Assembly (NCBI RefSeq): GCF_028372415.1
Contig: NC_092872.1
Span: forward strand, 280,119,206 to 280,183,205
Reading direction: 5' to 3'
DNA length: 64,000 nucleotides
Source of the DNA: Notamacropus eugenii
Lineage: Eukaryota > Chordata > Mammalia > Diprotodontia > Macropodidae
Of the stretch, positions 23,248-36,651 are shown in pieces; positions within the stretch are counted from its first letter, which is position 1, and each line of letters opens with the position of its first letter. The notes under the pieces were generated by a model. The model ran no database searches and was not told the origin of the DNA. It saw nothing but the letters and a program-made list of their open reading frames with translations. The position numbers and the translations under genes are program-made.

Positions 23248-26200
23248 TTTTTTTTTTTAATTTTGAGTTCTGTATTCTCTCCCTTCCACCCAAAACCAAC
23301 CCATTGAGAAGTCAAGAAATGTGTTATCAACTACACATATGAAACCATTCAAAACATATTTTCATATTAGCCATGTTGAAAAAAAAGCAAGAAAAAGAAA
23401 GTGAAAAAAATTATGAGTCAATCTGTATTTAGACTGTCAGTTCTTTGTCTGGTGGTGGATAGCATTTTTCATCATTAATTCTTCAGAGTTGATCAGAATA
23501 GCTAAGCCATTCACAATTGACCATCATTACAATATTACTGTAACTGTACACACTATTCTCCTTCTTTTCACTTTGCATCATCTAAGATTTCCAAAGTTTT
23601 TCTGAAAGCATTCTGCTCATCATTTCTTGTAACACAATAATATTCTGTCACAACCATATACTACAACTTAATCAAGCTTTCCCTAATTGATTCTCTGTCA
23701 TCTTAGCCAATCAATAGGTGTGAGGAGCTAACTGAGTTATTTCAATAATGATTTGGAGTATTTTTCATATGACTATAGATAACTTTGATTTCTTCATCTG
23801 AAAATTGCTGGTTCATATGATTTGACCATTTATCAATTAAGGAATGACCTTTATCCTTATAAATTTGACTCAGTTCTCTATATATTTGAGAAATGAGGCT
23901 TTTATCAAAGAAACATTCTGTAAAAGGTTTTTTCCCCCCTAGTTTCCTCCTTTACCTCTATTTTTGTCTGTATTGGTTTTGTTTGTGCAAAACCTTTTAA
24001 ATTAAATGTAACTGAAATTATCTAATTTACTTCCTGCAGTGCTCTTTGTCACTTGTTTGGTCATAAAGTCTTGCCCTAACCCTAGATCTGACAGGTAAAA
24101 TATTCCATACTACCCTAATTTGTTTATGATATTACCCTTTATGTCTAAAAATTGTGCCCATTTTGATCTTATTTTTGTATATGGTGAGAGATGTTGGTCT
24201 ATATTTTCTTTCTGCCAAACCACTTTCCAGTTTTTCCAGTAATTTTTGACAAATGGTAGCTTTCTGTCCCAAAAGTTTGAATCTTTAATTTGTCAAACAC
24301 TAGACTGCTATGGTCATTTTTCACTGTGTGTTGTATACCCAATCTATTTCACTGATTCATCATTCTATTCCTTAGCCAATAGCAGATTGTTTTGATGATT
24401 GCTGCTTTGTAATAGAGTTTGACATGTAGTACTGTTCAACCCCCATCCTTCACATTTTTTTCATTGATTCCCTTGGTAATTTTGACCTTCTATTCTTCCA
24501 GATTGATTTTATTATATGTTCTACCTCTATAAACTATTTTTGGGTAATTTGATGGAAATGGATGGCACTGAATAAGTCCTTTATGGAATTAATTAATTTA
24601 GGTAAAATTGTCATTTTTATTATATTGGCTTGGCCTATCCATGAACAATTAACATTTCTCCAATTGTTTAGATCTGTCTTTATTTGTATGAAAAGTGTTT
24701 TGTAATTGTGTTCATTAGTTCATAGGTTTGTCTTGGCAGGCAAATTCCTAAGTTATAAAATTTATATTATCTGTAGTTATTTTAAATCTAATTTCTCTTT
24801 CTATCTCTCCCTGCTATATTTTGTTGACAATGTATAGAAATGCTGAAGCTGTGAATTTTTTGACTAGGTTTTCAGTTGATTTGCTAGGATCTCTAAGTAT
24901 GCCATCATATCAATTGCAAAGAGTGAAAGTTGTGTTTCCTCATCACTTATTCTAATTCTTTCAATGTACTTTTCTTGTGTTATTGCCATGGCTAGTATTT
25001 TTAGTATAATATTAATGGTGGTGATAATAGGCATCCTTGCTTCACTTCTGATGTTATTGGAAAAGGTTTTTAACTTATCTACATTACAAATAATGTATGT
25101 ATAGAATAATTTGACATGTGTATATGTGTGTATGTATATGTACATACACAAATATATGCATATGTGTGTAAATATATGCATGTAAACACATACCCCTATT
25201 TGTATCTAATGGTAGCCATCTGGACTGGGGAGGGAAGAATAAAAGAAAAAAAATACATGATAATTTTGTTGTATATTTTAAAGGAACAGCAAGTTGTAGA
25301 TGGTAGATTTGCAGTTTCATGTATAATGAAATTATACATTGAAATTACACAGTACAATAATGTAAATTGTACTGTTTTGAAAATGTTTGTTTTATTCCAT
25401 AAATTAAAAAAAATAAAATGAAATGGAAAACAAATAATGTTTGCTGATAGTTTTAGATATACTTCACTTACCATTTTAAGGAAAGATCCATTTATTCCTG
25501 TATTTTCTAGTGTTTTTAATAGGAGTAAGTGTTGATTTTGATGAAAGCTTTTTCTGCATCTATTGAGATAATCAAATGATTTTGTTGTTTTTTGTTATTG
25601 ATATACACAATTATGCCGACAGTTTTCCTAATATTGAACCAACTCCACATTCCTGATATAAATAACACCTCATTGTAGCACATGATCTTTGTGATATATT
25701 GCCATAATCCCCTTGCTAATATTTTATTTTAAATTTTTTGCATCAATATTTACTAGGGAAATTGATCTGTAGTTTTTCTGTTTTTGTTCTTCCTGGCTTA
25801 TGTATCAGTGTTATATTTGTGTCATAAAAGGATTTTAGTAGACCCCTTTTCTTTGCCCTTTTCCCCAAATGGTTTATATGGTATTGGAATTAATTGTTCT
25901 TAAATTGTTTGGTAGAATTCATAGGTGCTGGGATTACTTTTTGGTAGAAAGTTCATTGATGGTTTGTTTGATTTCTTTGTTCTAGTTAGGGTTATTTAAA
26001 TATTCTATTTCTTCTGCTAATTTGGGCAGTTTATGTATTTGCAAAGGAGTATTTATCTTATTTATTTCGATTGTCAGATTCATTGACATACAGTTGGGCA
26101 AATTAGCTCCTAATGATTGTTTAAATTTCCTTTTTATTGGTGGTGTTTTCAATTTTTTTTTCATTTTTGATACTGGTCATTTGGTTTTCTTCTTTATTTT

Positions 26201-29200
26201 TAATCAAATTAACCAATGGTATTTTGATTTTATCCCACGAAACCAGTTCTTAAGTTTATTTACTAGTTTAATGTTGTTTCTTTTTCAATTTTATTTATTT
26301 CACCTTTGATTTTCAAACTTCCAATTGAGTGTTTAATTAAGTCCTTTTAAATTTTTTTCTAGTTTTTTTTAATGGCACGCCCAATTCATTGATCTGCTCT
26401 TTCTCTGTTTTATTGATGAAAGCATTTAGAGATACAAATTTTCCACTAAGTATTACTTTGGCTGTATCCCATAAATTCTGGTATGTTGTCTCCTTGTTGT
26501 CATTTTCTTTAATGGAATTATTTGTTGTTTCTCTAATTTGTTCTTTGACCCACTCATTCTTTAGGATTAGATTGTTTAGTTTCCAACTAATTATTGATCA
26601 ATATTTCCAAGACCCTTTATTGAATATAGTTTTTATTGCATTACAATCTGAAAAAGACGCACTTAACATTTCTGCTTTTCTGTATTTGATGAGGTTTTTA
26701 TGCCCTAATACAATTTTTGTGAAGGTTCCATCTACAGTTGAAAAGACATGTTTTTTTTCTGTCTCCATTCAATTTTTTCTAGAGGTCTATCATATTTTAA
26801 CTTTTCTAAAATCCTATTCATCTCCTTATATTCTTTTATTCATCTATTTTATGGTTATATTTATCTAGTTCTCAGAGGAGAAAACTTTACTGGTATAGTT
26901 TTACTATATATTTTCTTCCATAACTCCTAACTTTTCCTTTAAGAATTTGTATGCTTTGCCATATGGTACATGTATGTTTATTGTTGATATTAATTCATTG
27001 TCTATGGTAACTTTTAGCAAAATATAGCTTCCCAGTTTAGCTCTTTCAATTAGGTTTATTTTTGGTTTTGCTTTGTCTAGGATCATGATTACTAACCTTG
27101 ACTTTTTTTTTTTAACCTACATGGAAGCACAATAGATTCTGCTCCAGTCATTTATTTTCACTCTGTGTGTGTCTCTTTCTTTTAAATGTGTTTCTTGTAA
27201 ATGATATATTGTTGGATTCTGGATTCTGCTATTCCCTTCCTTTTTATGTGTCAGTTCACCTCATTCTCATTCAGAGTTATGATTACTAACTGTATATTTT
27301 CATCCATCCTTTTTTCTCCTGTTTATTCCTCTTTTTCTCTCTCTTATTATCCTGTACTTCCTCAAAAGTCTGTTTTGCTTCTTACCCTTTCCTCCCTTAA
27401 TCTGCCCTCCTTTCTGTCAGACTCCTCCTCTTATTTCCTTTCCCCCTTACTTCCCTGTTAGCTATGATAGATTTCCATACCCAACTGAGTATGTATGTGG
27501 TTCTGTCTTTGAATCAATTCTAATGAATGAGGTTCACCACCCTCAATCTTCCTCCCCACAGTAAAAGTGATTCATTTTGCACTTCTTTTATGTAAGATAA
27601 TTTCCCCCATTTTTATTCCTTACTCCTCCTTCCAACTTCCTTTCTCATCCTTTAATCACAGTCAATTCATACTTGTACCCTCTGTCTATGTATACTCCTT
27701 TTAACTTCCTTAACAAAGATAAAATTCTTAGGGATTACCAATATTATATTCCCATACAGCAATATAAACAGTTTAACCTTATCGAGTCCCTTATGGTTCC
27801 TCTTTCATGTTTAGCCTTTTATGCTTCTCTAGAGTCTTGTATTTGAAAGTCAAGTTTTTGTTGTTGCTGTTGATTTTTATTTGGCTCTCATCTCTCCATC
27901 AAGAATGCCTGAAAGTCCTCTACTTCATTAAATATCTATTTTCTGCTGAAGGATTACACTCAGTTTTGTTAAGTAGGTTAATCTTTGTTGTAATCCTAGC
28001 TCCTTTGCCTTTCAGAATGCTCATCTAATGTGAAAACTGCTAAGTCTTGTGTAATCCTGACTGTAGTTCCATGATATCTGAATAACTGGTTTCTTTCTGG
28101 CTGCTTGCAATTTTCTCCTTGACTTGGGAGCTCTGGAATTTGACTATACTATTCCTGGGAGTTTTCATTTTGGGGTATCTTTTAGGGAGTGATCAGAGGA
28201 TTCTTTCCATTTTTATTTTTACCCTCTGCTTCTAGAATATCAGAGTAGTTTTCCTTGATAATTTCTTGAAAGATGATGTGCAGGCTCTTTTTTAATTGTG
28301 ACTTTCAGGAAGTTTAATAAATCTTAATTTAACTCTCCTCAATCTATTTTTCAGGTCTGTTGTTTTTTTCCTATGAGATAGTTCATATTTTCTTTAATTC
28401 TTTTGACTTTGTTTTATAGTTTAAGTCTCATAAAGTCATTAGCTTCCCCTTTCCCAATTCTAATTTTTAAGTAATTATATTTTCAGTGACCTTTTGTACC
28501 TATTTTTCCACTTATTCAATTCTGCTTTGTAAGGAGCTCACTTGAGTGAGTATTTGTGACTCTTCTACCTTCCTTCTTTCCTTTCTTCTTTTCTTTCTTT
28601 CTTTTACCTTCTGGTCCATTTTATTTTTAAGTTAGTTTCTTCAGTGCTTTTTTTTGGTTCAACTTTTACCAAGATGTTGAATTTCTTTTCATAATTTTGC
28701 AGCCTATTTCTTTTTACTTTTAGCTTTGAGTTAAATTTGGACTGTGTTCCCAGGTGGAGGGAGCTCTGTTCCAAGCTTCAGGTTTTTCATTCTGCTGTTT
28801 TCAGAGCTTTTGGTGCTTGTAAGTTGATATAATCCAAGGAGAGGTGTACTCACTGCTCTCTTGGACTGTGCTCTGGTCTTTCTCCAGGAGAGGATCATCT
28901 TCTCCTGCAGCTACAAGTGCTAGTGCTCCTCTTGACCCTGTAATGGTGACTAAGATCCATGATCTTCTGCAGCTGTAAGAGTTAGTCCTCTTTTCTGTCT
29001 TGGAACTGAGACTAGGAACCCTACTTCTTTCTGAGAGACCACAAGTGTTGTTTTTGGCACTACAACTGTCACCCTGAACTTCATATGGGCAGTGCAACTG
29101 AATCTTGCCCCTATGCCAACAAAGGGTCCCCTGTAATCTCTTTCTGACCAGTTATCTGACTCCATTACTATTTCTGGCCTATGAGTTTCCAAAAGTTGCT

Positions 29201-29468
29201 GCTACCACTGTTGTTACCTCCAAGGCCTGCTGCTGGTATTGGTGCCACATACACTGTACTCCAGGCCAGCACCTTCCTCAGTGTCACAGACTTCTCGTGC
29301 CAACTTCCTAAGTTGTGATGGGCTAGAAAAATCTCTCACCTTTACCTTTCATTGCCTCTTCCACTCCAGAATTTGACTCGAGGCATTATTTTAAAGTTGT
29401 TTGGAGGACAATATTGGGAGAGGTCAACTGAGTTGTTGCCTGTTCTCCATCATCTGGTCTCTACTCCC
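23248..29468 (-). mobile_element. Nearly full-length L1 on the minus strand
   Basis: Read on the minus strand, 29468 is the 5' end (gggagtagagaccagatgatgg, a start motif like that of the sense L1). ORF1 remnants lie about 28030-28740, the ORF2 endonuclease about 26900-27300 (ILLKVTIDNELIS), reverse transcriptase about 24860-26200 (EEIEYLNNP; SLFAIDMMAYLE, with FADD changed to FAID), and the 3' end at the T-run near 23250. Many stops and frame changes mark it as older than the L1 at 58.7 kb. A 333-bp insertion sits at 25097-25429. Confidence 0.9.
25097..25429. mobile_element. Unidentified 333-bp retroinsert inside the minus-strand L1
   Basis: It is flanked by an exact 11-bp duplication, acaaataatgt, at 25086-25096 and 25430-25440. 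Without it the L1 sequence is continuous. The insert begins with an alternating tatgtgtgta/tatgcata stretch, continues with sequence I do not recognise, and ends with an A-rich segment (attaaaaaaaataaaatg). Duplication plus A-rich end suggests LINE-driven retrotransposition of some RNA. Confidence 0.7.
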
Positions 29469-29689
29469 AATTTATAAATATATCTTGTATAAGCTTTCAG
29501 TATTACTGTGAGCTCCTCTATCAAAGGTGAACACCTTGTATGCAGCAACTATACTTTCTTTTTTTATGTTTTATGTTTTTTTCCTAATCTTCATTGCTTG
29601 GCATAATGCCTGGGCATTGTTGATTAGTTGGCTGGTTGATTGACAGGGTGCAAGAGTAAATCTAGAAGTGTTAACTCCATTTGTTAAAT

Positions 29690-29795
29690 AAATTAAGCTA
29701 ATTTAAGTAGTTTCCCTAGGGCCACCCAGCTGGTAAATAGGAGGTAACTAGAAACCAATTCTTCAGGTACCTAGCTCAGTGTTCTACTATATATT
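29690..29795 (-). repeat. MIR-type SINE fragment
   Basis: gtttccctagggccacccag and ctagctcagtgttctacta, inverted. Confidence 0.65.
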
Positions 29796-30394
29796 TTTCT
29801 ACTCTCTTATAAAGCTGCGCTGACAATGAAAGGTGTGGACTCAGTTGCCTCAATTGCCTGGCCCTGAGCTGAGTACAATCAATATTCTAGGCCTCCCTTT
29901 TGCTATTGCTTTTTTAGAGAATAATATTACTTCAAAGGGCCAAAGTTGGCATTACTACCCCAAAGGACTATGGGAAATTATTCTTCCCATGAGAAACTTT
30001 GCTTTCTCTGTGCAAAACAATTGTCTAATTGTCTGTAACCATATCCTGTTAATGTGTTATTTGTTCCCAGATATGTTCCAACAATATCAATCACTGTGCC
30101 TACTTAATCAACTATGAATTATCCTCATGTTTCTCACTGTCTTCTCAAATGAATGTGAAAAGTTATTAAAAATCCCTAGGAAAGAGCTAGCTTATCATAC
30201 CCCTTAGGTCTCTGTGATCTGGTTCTTCCCCTGAAGCTATGGGAATGAGTATATGCCAAGTGCCTAGTTCATTCTTAAATGTTTGTGGGAATTTTTTATA
30301 AAGCATTTCATTCAGATATTTCAGGACTAAAACTCAGAAGCTGAAGTACTTCATAAATATTAGCTATTGTATTAGGAAATATTTCAAATTCATT

Positions 30395-30645
30395 CAGCTA
30401 GATGGTGTTGTGAATAGAATGCTGGACCTGAAGTCAGGAAGACCTAGGTTCAAATCTAACCACAGACACTAACTATTTCTATGACCTTGGCCAAGTCACT
30501 TAACCTCTGTTTACCTTACTTTCTTCTGTAAAATTGGGCTAATAACAACACCTACCTGACACGGTTGTTGTGAAGATCAAAAATTCTTGGCATGGTGCTT
30601 GGAACACAGTAGGTATTACACAAATGCTTATTCTCTTTCTTCCCC
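30395..30645 (+). repeat. MIR/THER-type SINE just upstream of the first lipase exon
   Basis: ctggacctgaagtcaggaag, gaccttggccaagtcactta, tggtgcttggaacacagtag. It ends about 50 bases before the acceptor at 30693. 29796-30394 before it holds nothing I recognise. Confidence 0.85.
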
Positions 30646-30693
30646 TCCCCCCTAATATAATTACTCATTAAGTAGACTCTGTTTCTCTTTCAG

Positions 30694-30803
30694 GCAGACA
30701 TGAAATTTGGCACCTTTTAGCAGCTGCCTGTTGGATACTTGGAACTGCTGATGGTGGCATTAAGAATAAACCCCTGCAGAATCCGGAAGCTAACATGAAT
30801 ATT
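30694..30803 (+). CDS. LIPK: Lipase exon: signal-peptide region, start codon apparently lost
   Basis: The exon begins after a good acceptor (tgtttctctttcag) and ends at ATT before a weak donor (gtgtgt). In the frame that joins the next exon, codons from 30708 read [17 protein letters not shown], a hydrophobic signal-peptide core, and end NPEANMNI, as in LIPK. Human LIPK starts Met-Trp at this point; here the codon before Trp is ATT (30705-30707). The frame reaches a stop at 30669 without meeting an ATG. The ATG at 30700 is in another frame and stops after six codons. The first usable in-frame ATG is 30795, which would give a product without a signal peptide. An unseen upstream coding exon or non-AUG initiation would also fit. 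Confidence 0.7.
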
Positions 30804-33800
30804 GTGTGTAATGTTAATGAAAATGTGAAGGGAAATATCATGTGGGATGGGTGTAGTGAAAAGAGGAATGGACATGGTACCAGAGAAACTCTGGCCATCC
30901 TCACTCAGACCCCATTCCCAATGCCCCACTGCCCACTCTGCTTCCTCCTTATACCTCAATAACATCCTCCCAACATCCTACTCTGTATTTCCCCATAATT
31001 TCTACTGTGCCCTCTGCAATACCTTCTCCTGAGGTAACATGCTAGATTTCATCTTTAATTTCTTTTTCCTCACTCGCGCTTGGTTCCTTCCTGATGACAC
31101 AGCCCTTTCCAGCACTGGCTACATTTTCACTCATTCCCCTCAACTCAGAGGTCAAGGTGGAGGAGTTAGAAATATTCCTTGTTCTCCACTGCTCCCTCTA
31201 CCAATGATAATTAGTAAACTCACCTCCTTTGTGGTTCATACAATCCATATTTACCACCCAATAAAAATCCTGGTAACAGTTGTTTATTGACCTCCAAGAT
31301 ATTCCCCATCCTTCTCAATGAGTTAATTCCAGGTTCATGGCATTTCTCTCCTCTTCTGCCCTCAAACAAGGGGCCTTCAGCATACATATTGATATTCCTT
31401 CAAATACCCTAACCTTCAAGTGCATTAATTTACTCATTCCCATGACCCACTCCTCCACCCTACCACAGCTACACACGGAGATCAAATCAATCATGTCCAA
31501 AAAAAAAGAAAAGAAGAAAGGAGAGAGGGAGGGAAGGATGGAGGGAAAGAGGGGGAAGGAGGGAAAAGGAAAGGAGGCAGAAGAGAAAAAAAAGAATAGA
31601 AAAGCAAAGAAAATATGGTTTGATCTTCTCTCAGAGTCCATCAATCATCTGAGAGTGGATCCCATGTTTCATCATGAGTCCCTTGGAGTTGTGGTTGGTC
31701 ATTACGCTAATTAAAGCTTCTAAGTACTTCAGAGATTGTTGTCTTTATTATATTTTTGTTATTGCATAAATTGTTCTCCCAGTTCTGCCCACTTCACTTT
31801 GTATCACTCATTAAGCTTCAGTTGCTCCCTGTCGACTGGCTGGTTCCCTGCTACCTACAACCACCCCCACGTCTTATCAACTCCAAAAACTGCTTGTGTC
31901 ATTCTTGTATTTCTTCATCCTGTATCTCTCCTCCTGTTCACTTCTAACCTCCTTGAAAGAGCTATCTCTAATTGTTGCCTCCATTTCCTTGTCATCACTC
32001 TGTTGTAAAACCCTCCGTAATCTGGCTTCCAACCTCATGATCTAATTGAAATTTCTCTCTCCTAAGCTTTAATATTATTCCTTTCTTTTGTGGCTAAATT
32101 CTTTGAGAGGGCTTTCTACAGTGATTGCTTCCACTTCTTTTCCTCCTATTCTCTTCTTAGCTCTCTACAAATTGGCTCCTGACTTCATCATCCAATGATT
32201 TCTTAATTGCCAAATCTAAGTAGCCTCAATCCCCATTCCTCTTGACCTCTGGCTGCCCATGGCACTGTTGGTTACACTTTCTTGACACTTTCTCATCTCT
32301 AGTTTTGTGAGCGCTATTTTCTAACTATGCCCCTGCCTGTTCTGACCACTCCTCCTTCTCCATCACTGGATCTTTATCTAAGTGATGCCTGCTGACCTTG
32401 GGTGTTCCCTCAGACTCTTTTCTGAACCCTCTTTTCTTTATTCTCCATACTACTTTACGTGTTTATGCATCAATTCCCGTGGATTGCATTATTATGTCTA
32501 TGCAGATGATTCTGAAATCTATTTATCCAGCCTTAACCTCTCTCTTGTCCTGCATCCTTACATCTCCAATTGCCTATTATTCATCTCAAGTTGGACATCC
32601 CATCGACATCCTAATCTCAATATGTACAAACCTCCCAAATGCTTCCATCTTCAGAACTTCCCAACTACCACTGAGGACACCATCAGTCTCCCAGTTTCTC
32701 AGGCTCAATTTAAGTGTCATCTTTTACTTCTCATTCCTTTTCCCCATCCTTCTCACAATATTCAATCTATTGCCAAGACCTGTTGATTTCTCTTTGGCAC
32801 TATCTCTCGAATATGCCTGCCTCTCTCCTCTGACATGGCCACCATTCTGGTGCAGGCTCTCGTTACCTCATGCTTAGAGTATTGTGAGAGCTACCAGTGG
32901 GTCTGTCTGCTTCAAATCTCTCCCCTCTCTAGAGCACCCTCCACTCATCTCTCAAACTGATCTTCCTAAAGCTCTAGTTGACCTCAGTAAATTCCCATAG
33001 CTCCTATTAAATCTCATTATCCAATATAAAATCATCTATTTAGCTTCTAAAATCTTTCATAGTTTGGCCACTTCTTTCCTATCCAGTCTTCTCATTCCTC
33101 AGCCCCTCCTTCTCACTCAAGTACTCTTTGGTCCAGTGACATTGGCCTCTGTTTCTCTTCACAAGACACTGCACTTCCTGCATCTGGGTATTTCACTGAC
33201 TGTCCCTCATGTCTGTGAGGATCTTCCCCCTTGTCTCTGCCTCCTAGTTTCCACAGTTTCCTTCAAGTCCCAGCTCACATCCCACCTTCTGCAAGAAGCT
33301 TTACTCAATTGCTCCTCCCCTTCCACCTTCCCTCTAATGTTACCTCCCATTTGCTTTGTATTGATCTTGTCTGTATGTAGATGTTTGCATGTTGTCTTCC
33401 CCATTAAAATATGGGCTCTTTGAGACCCAGGACTGCTTTTTGTTTCCCTTTCACTTAGCACAGTGCTTGGCACATAGCAGGCATTTAATAAATGTTTGTT
33501 GAATTTATTTGACTTGAATGGGCTCTGCGGCTTATTCCCCAGGGATCCTGAGCAAGGCATTTAACTCCCCTGAGGTCTCAATTTCCTCCTCTGTAAAACT
33601 TAGGGGCTCCCCAATGTTTCTTCCAAATTTAGAAGGATAATCATATAAATGCTCTAAAGCTTGCTATTTATAGCTCAGGTATCCAATGCCAACATGATTG
33701 TGGGCAACCAGAACCTCCGAAGAGGTAGAAATATGAATTATTCCTAGGCACATGAGTTCACCCCTACTCTGCTACTCACTGCTTTTGTGATCTGGGGCCA

Positions 33801-36579
33801 CTTGCCTCATTTATGAGCTTCAGTGCCCTAACAGGTAAAGTGGGAATACTATTTTCCCTTCTTGTTCATGGTATTGCTATTTTTTAAAAAAAGAACTTTG
33901 GAAGTCATGAACAGTCCCCCAGAAAGCAGTCCTTAATATCTCCTGTTGTTCCTCCTTCAGTCCTTATATGGCTCTCTCTGTATGTACCTTGTCCAATAAT
34001 GCTTTAGCCTTCCCTCCAGAGGCTAGCCCAGGGTCTTCCTCTCTTGCCCCTGCTTCTTTCTCTTTATGCCCCATTTGGGCTTCCTTACTTTAAGAAGAAA
34101 CCAATCAATGGCACCGAGGTGAAGACTTTTTCTTCCTCCCATACAGAGTCAGATTATTTCCTACTGGGGCTACCCCAGTGAGGCATATGATGTTGTAACA
34201 GAAGACGGCTTCATTCTTGGGGTTTACAGGATTCCTTATGGGAAAAGACATTCTGAGAGAACAGGTAAGAGGCATCACATTTTGAAAAGCTCAACACAAT
34301 GAGATCTAAAATTCAGGTAAGTGAATGCCTAGAATTCGCCTACATAGGACGTAGCCTGGATGTGGTAGGAACGAAGAGCTCAGGAGCAGATGTTCAAATC
34401 CCAGCTCAGACATGTTCTAGCTATGTAACCATCTCAATATATGTTAAGGAAGGTTCAGAACATCGATAATTCAGTGCAAGGAAACAGCACACACAAGATA
34501 GTAGAACAAGGCAAGCTTTATTGAGGAGACATTTATAATATGAACAGCAATCAGCGAAAATGATAGAAATAGGGCAGGTTCACCCTGGGTGGAACCGAGG
34601 GCACAAAACCAGCAAAGTCTGCTGGGATTTTACAAAGTTCTTTTCTGGGTCAAGAAGGTGAAGGCATTGGGAAGAAAGAGTGTAGAGTCTGGACTTGGGG
34701 ACTGGTGCTTATTTATGATAGCTGGGGTTGGAGATGGGGAAAGACTTTTGGAAAATTCATGGCTATCTGATATGATTCAAGCTACCTACAGGCAGGGAAG
34801 AGGCTTTTGGTCTTTACTGCTGGTCTTACTCTGTCAGGGTAACTCAAGGCAGGATTTCTTCACTGAATGAGGTGAGAGAGGTTGCTGGGGTCATTACAGT
34901 GACCTGGACAAATCATTGGATTTAGAGACAGCACAGCATAGCAGAAAAGGCATGGGATTTGGAGTCATAAAGATCTAGGTTCAGATCCTGCCTTAGACAC
35001 TTGCTAGCTGTGTGACTCCTCATCTCGAAGATGTGGAGTGGGACCATATGGTCATTAAAATGCCTCCCAGTACTAAAGCTGGAAAATGAGTAAGAGAATA
35101 TTTAGACACTTAGACTTCCTTAGGAAGCAGATGTCAGGGGGCCTTCGAATTGCTTTTGAACTTGATTATAAGATGTCTCTCCTTCATTTTACAGCTCAAA
35201 GGCCAATTTTCTATTTGCAGCATGGGATGTTTGTGTCTGCTAGTAGCTGGGTCGCAAACCCACCCTCCACCAGCCTTGCCTTCATTTTGGCAGATTCAGG
35301 TTATGATGTGTGGATGGGGAACAGTCGTGGGAACATCTGGTCGCAGAAACATGTGCACTATTCTCCAGAATCGCCAGAATTCTGGGCTTTCAGGTAGAAA
35401 AGAGAAATTGTTTGAAAATAAGATTCCACTGGATTTTCTAGATATATAGAAAGCCAGTCATTGTTTTTCCTTCTCTAAGGGGGAAAATCATTTTAATGAC
35501 TGTGTATGAATCATTAAAAGAGATTTTTTGGAAGAGAGTTTGAAAGATACATAGGATTTCACCAGGAACAGAAGGGGAAGGTGGTGATGATAGAAACTTG
35601 GCAACAGTGACATTAGTGGGAATCTCCTGCTTGGAGTCCTGGCCTGTTTTACCCACAGGCAGACAATGCATCACATGTATGTGGCCGAGAAATGAGCAAA
35701 GGGATAGATGCACCTGATGGATCCACCCCCATGAACTAAGAGGCTCTATCCTGTTTAGGGCTCCCCTCACCAGGGGACCACTGTTGCTGGTCTGGGATCT
35801 GAATGCAAAGCATGGAGGATGTCTCTGCTAGGAATCTCTAGTGAAGGAATGCCCCAGATTGGGGTCACCATTCCTCTGACATGTCAGTGATACATAGGGA
35901 AATCTTTAGTCTGAAAGTTCCATGACTGAATCTGCATTATGACCTGCATCCTGTTCCTCAGAAGCACTAGGTCATATTTGCTTCCATTCATCTCACTCCC
36001 ATTAATTTAGTTCCCACTTGGGCAGACCTATGCTAGGCATGGGAGGGAACTAGACAGATAACTAAGATGAATAAGTGGCCCCTGTCTTCATGAAATTTGT
36101 CATCCAGTAGGGGCTCAGGAGGGCTCCTTGGAATTCTTGAGGTCTGCATAGTGGTCCACAAACATGGACATTCAGAAAATTAAAGCAGCTTCTTCACTGA
36201 CAGCTGTCTTTAATATCTCATCATGATGTGGCAGTCATCTTAGACTCTTAGTGACTCTGGGAGAATATCTGTAAAACTCTATGACTCCTACTAAACACAA
36301 GGGTTCCAGGAGAGATCTGTTTGTTGTCTAAGGACCAGTATAGCCAAGTTCAAAAAGATTCATCCTCAGAAGGTGACCGTGAGACAATGATTTAATTTTT
36401 TTTTATTTTTTGGAGACAAAAATCATTCCCTTAAGGCCTGGGGTAAAGGGATTGGAAGGGGAGGATCTACCTCAACTCAGCAAAGGTCCATCCTGCTAGA
36501 CTCATGTACCCTTAAAGAGTGTGTCTTTCTTTAAATGCCTTTTTTTTTTTTGAAAATAGAGGCTATAGTGTCTGGTTTC

Positions 36580-36651
<72 letters not shown>

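Noticed and set aside
26389-26868. 159-codon hydrophobic frame on the plus strand
   Set aside because: Antisense reading of L1 ORF2; hydrophobicity comes from the complement of Lys/Asn-rich codons.
30700-30720. ATG at 30700 as the lipase start
   Set aside because: It reads Met and five more codons before a stop and is out of frame with the next exon.
31337-31714. 125-codon frame in intron 1
   Set aside because: Half is a Lys/Glu/Gly run from a purine-rich repeat, and the rest is L2.
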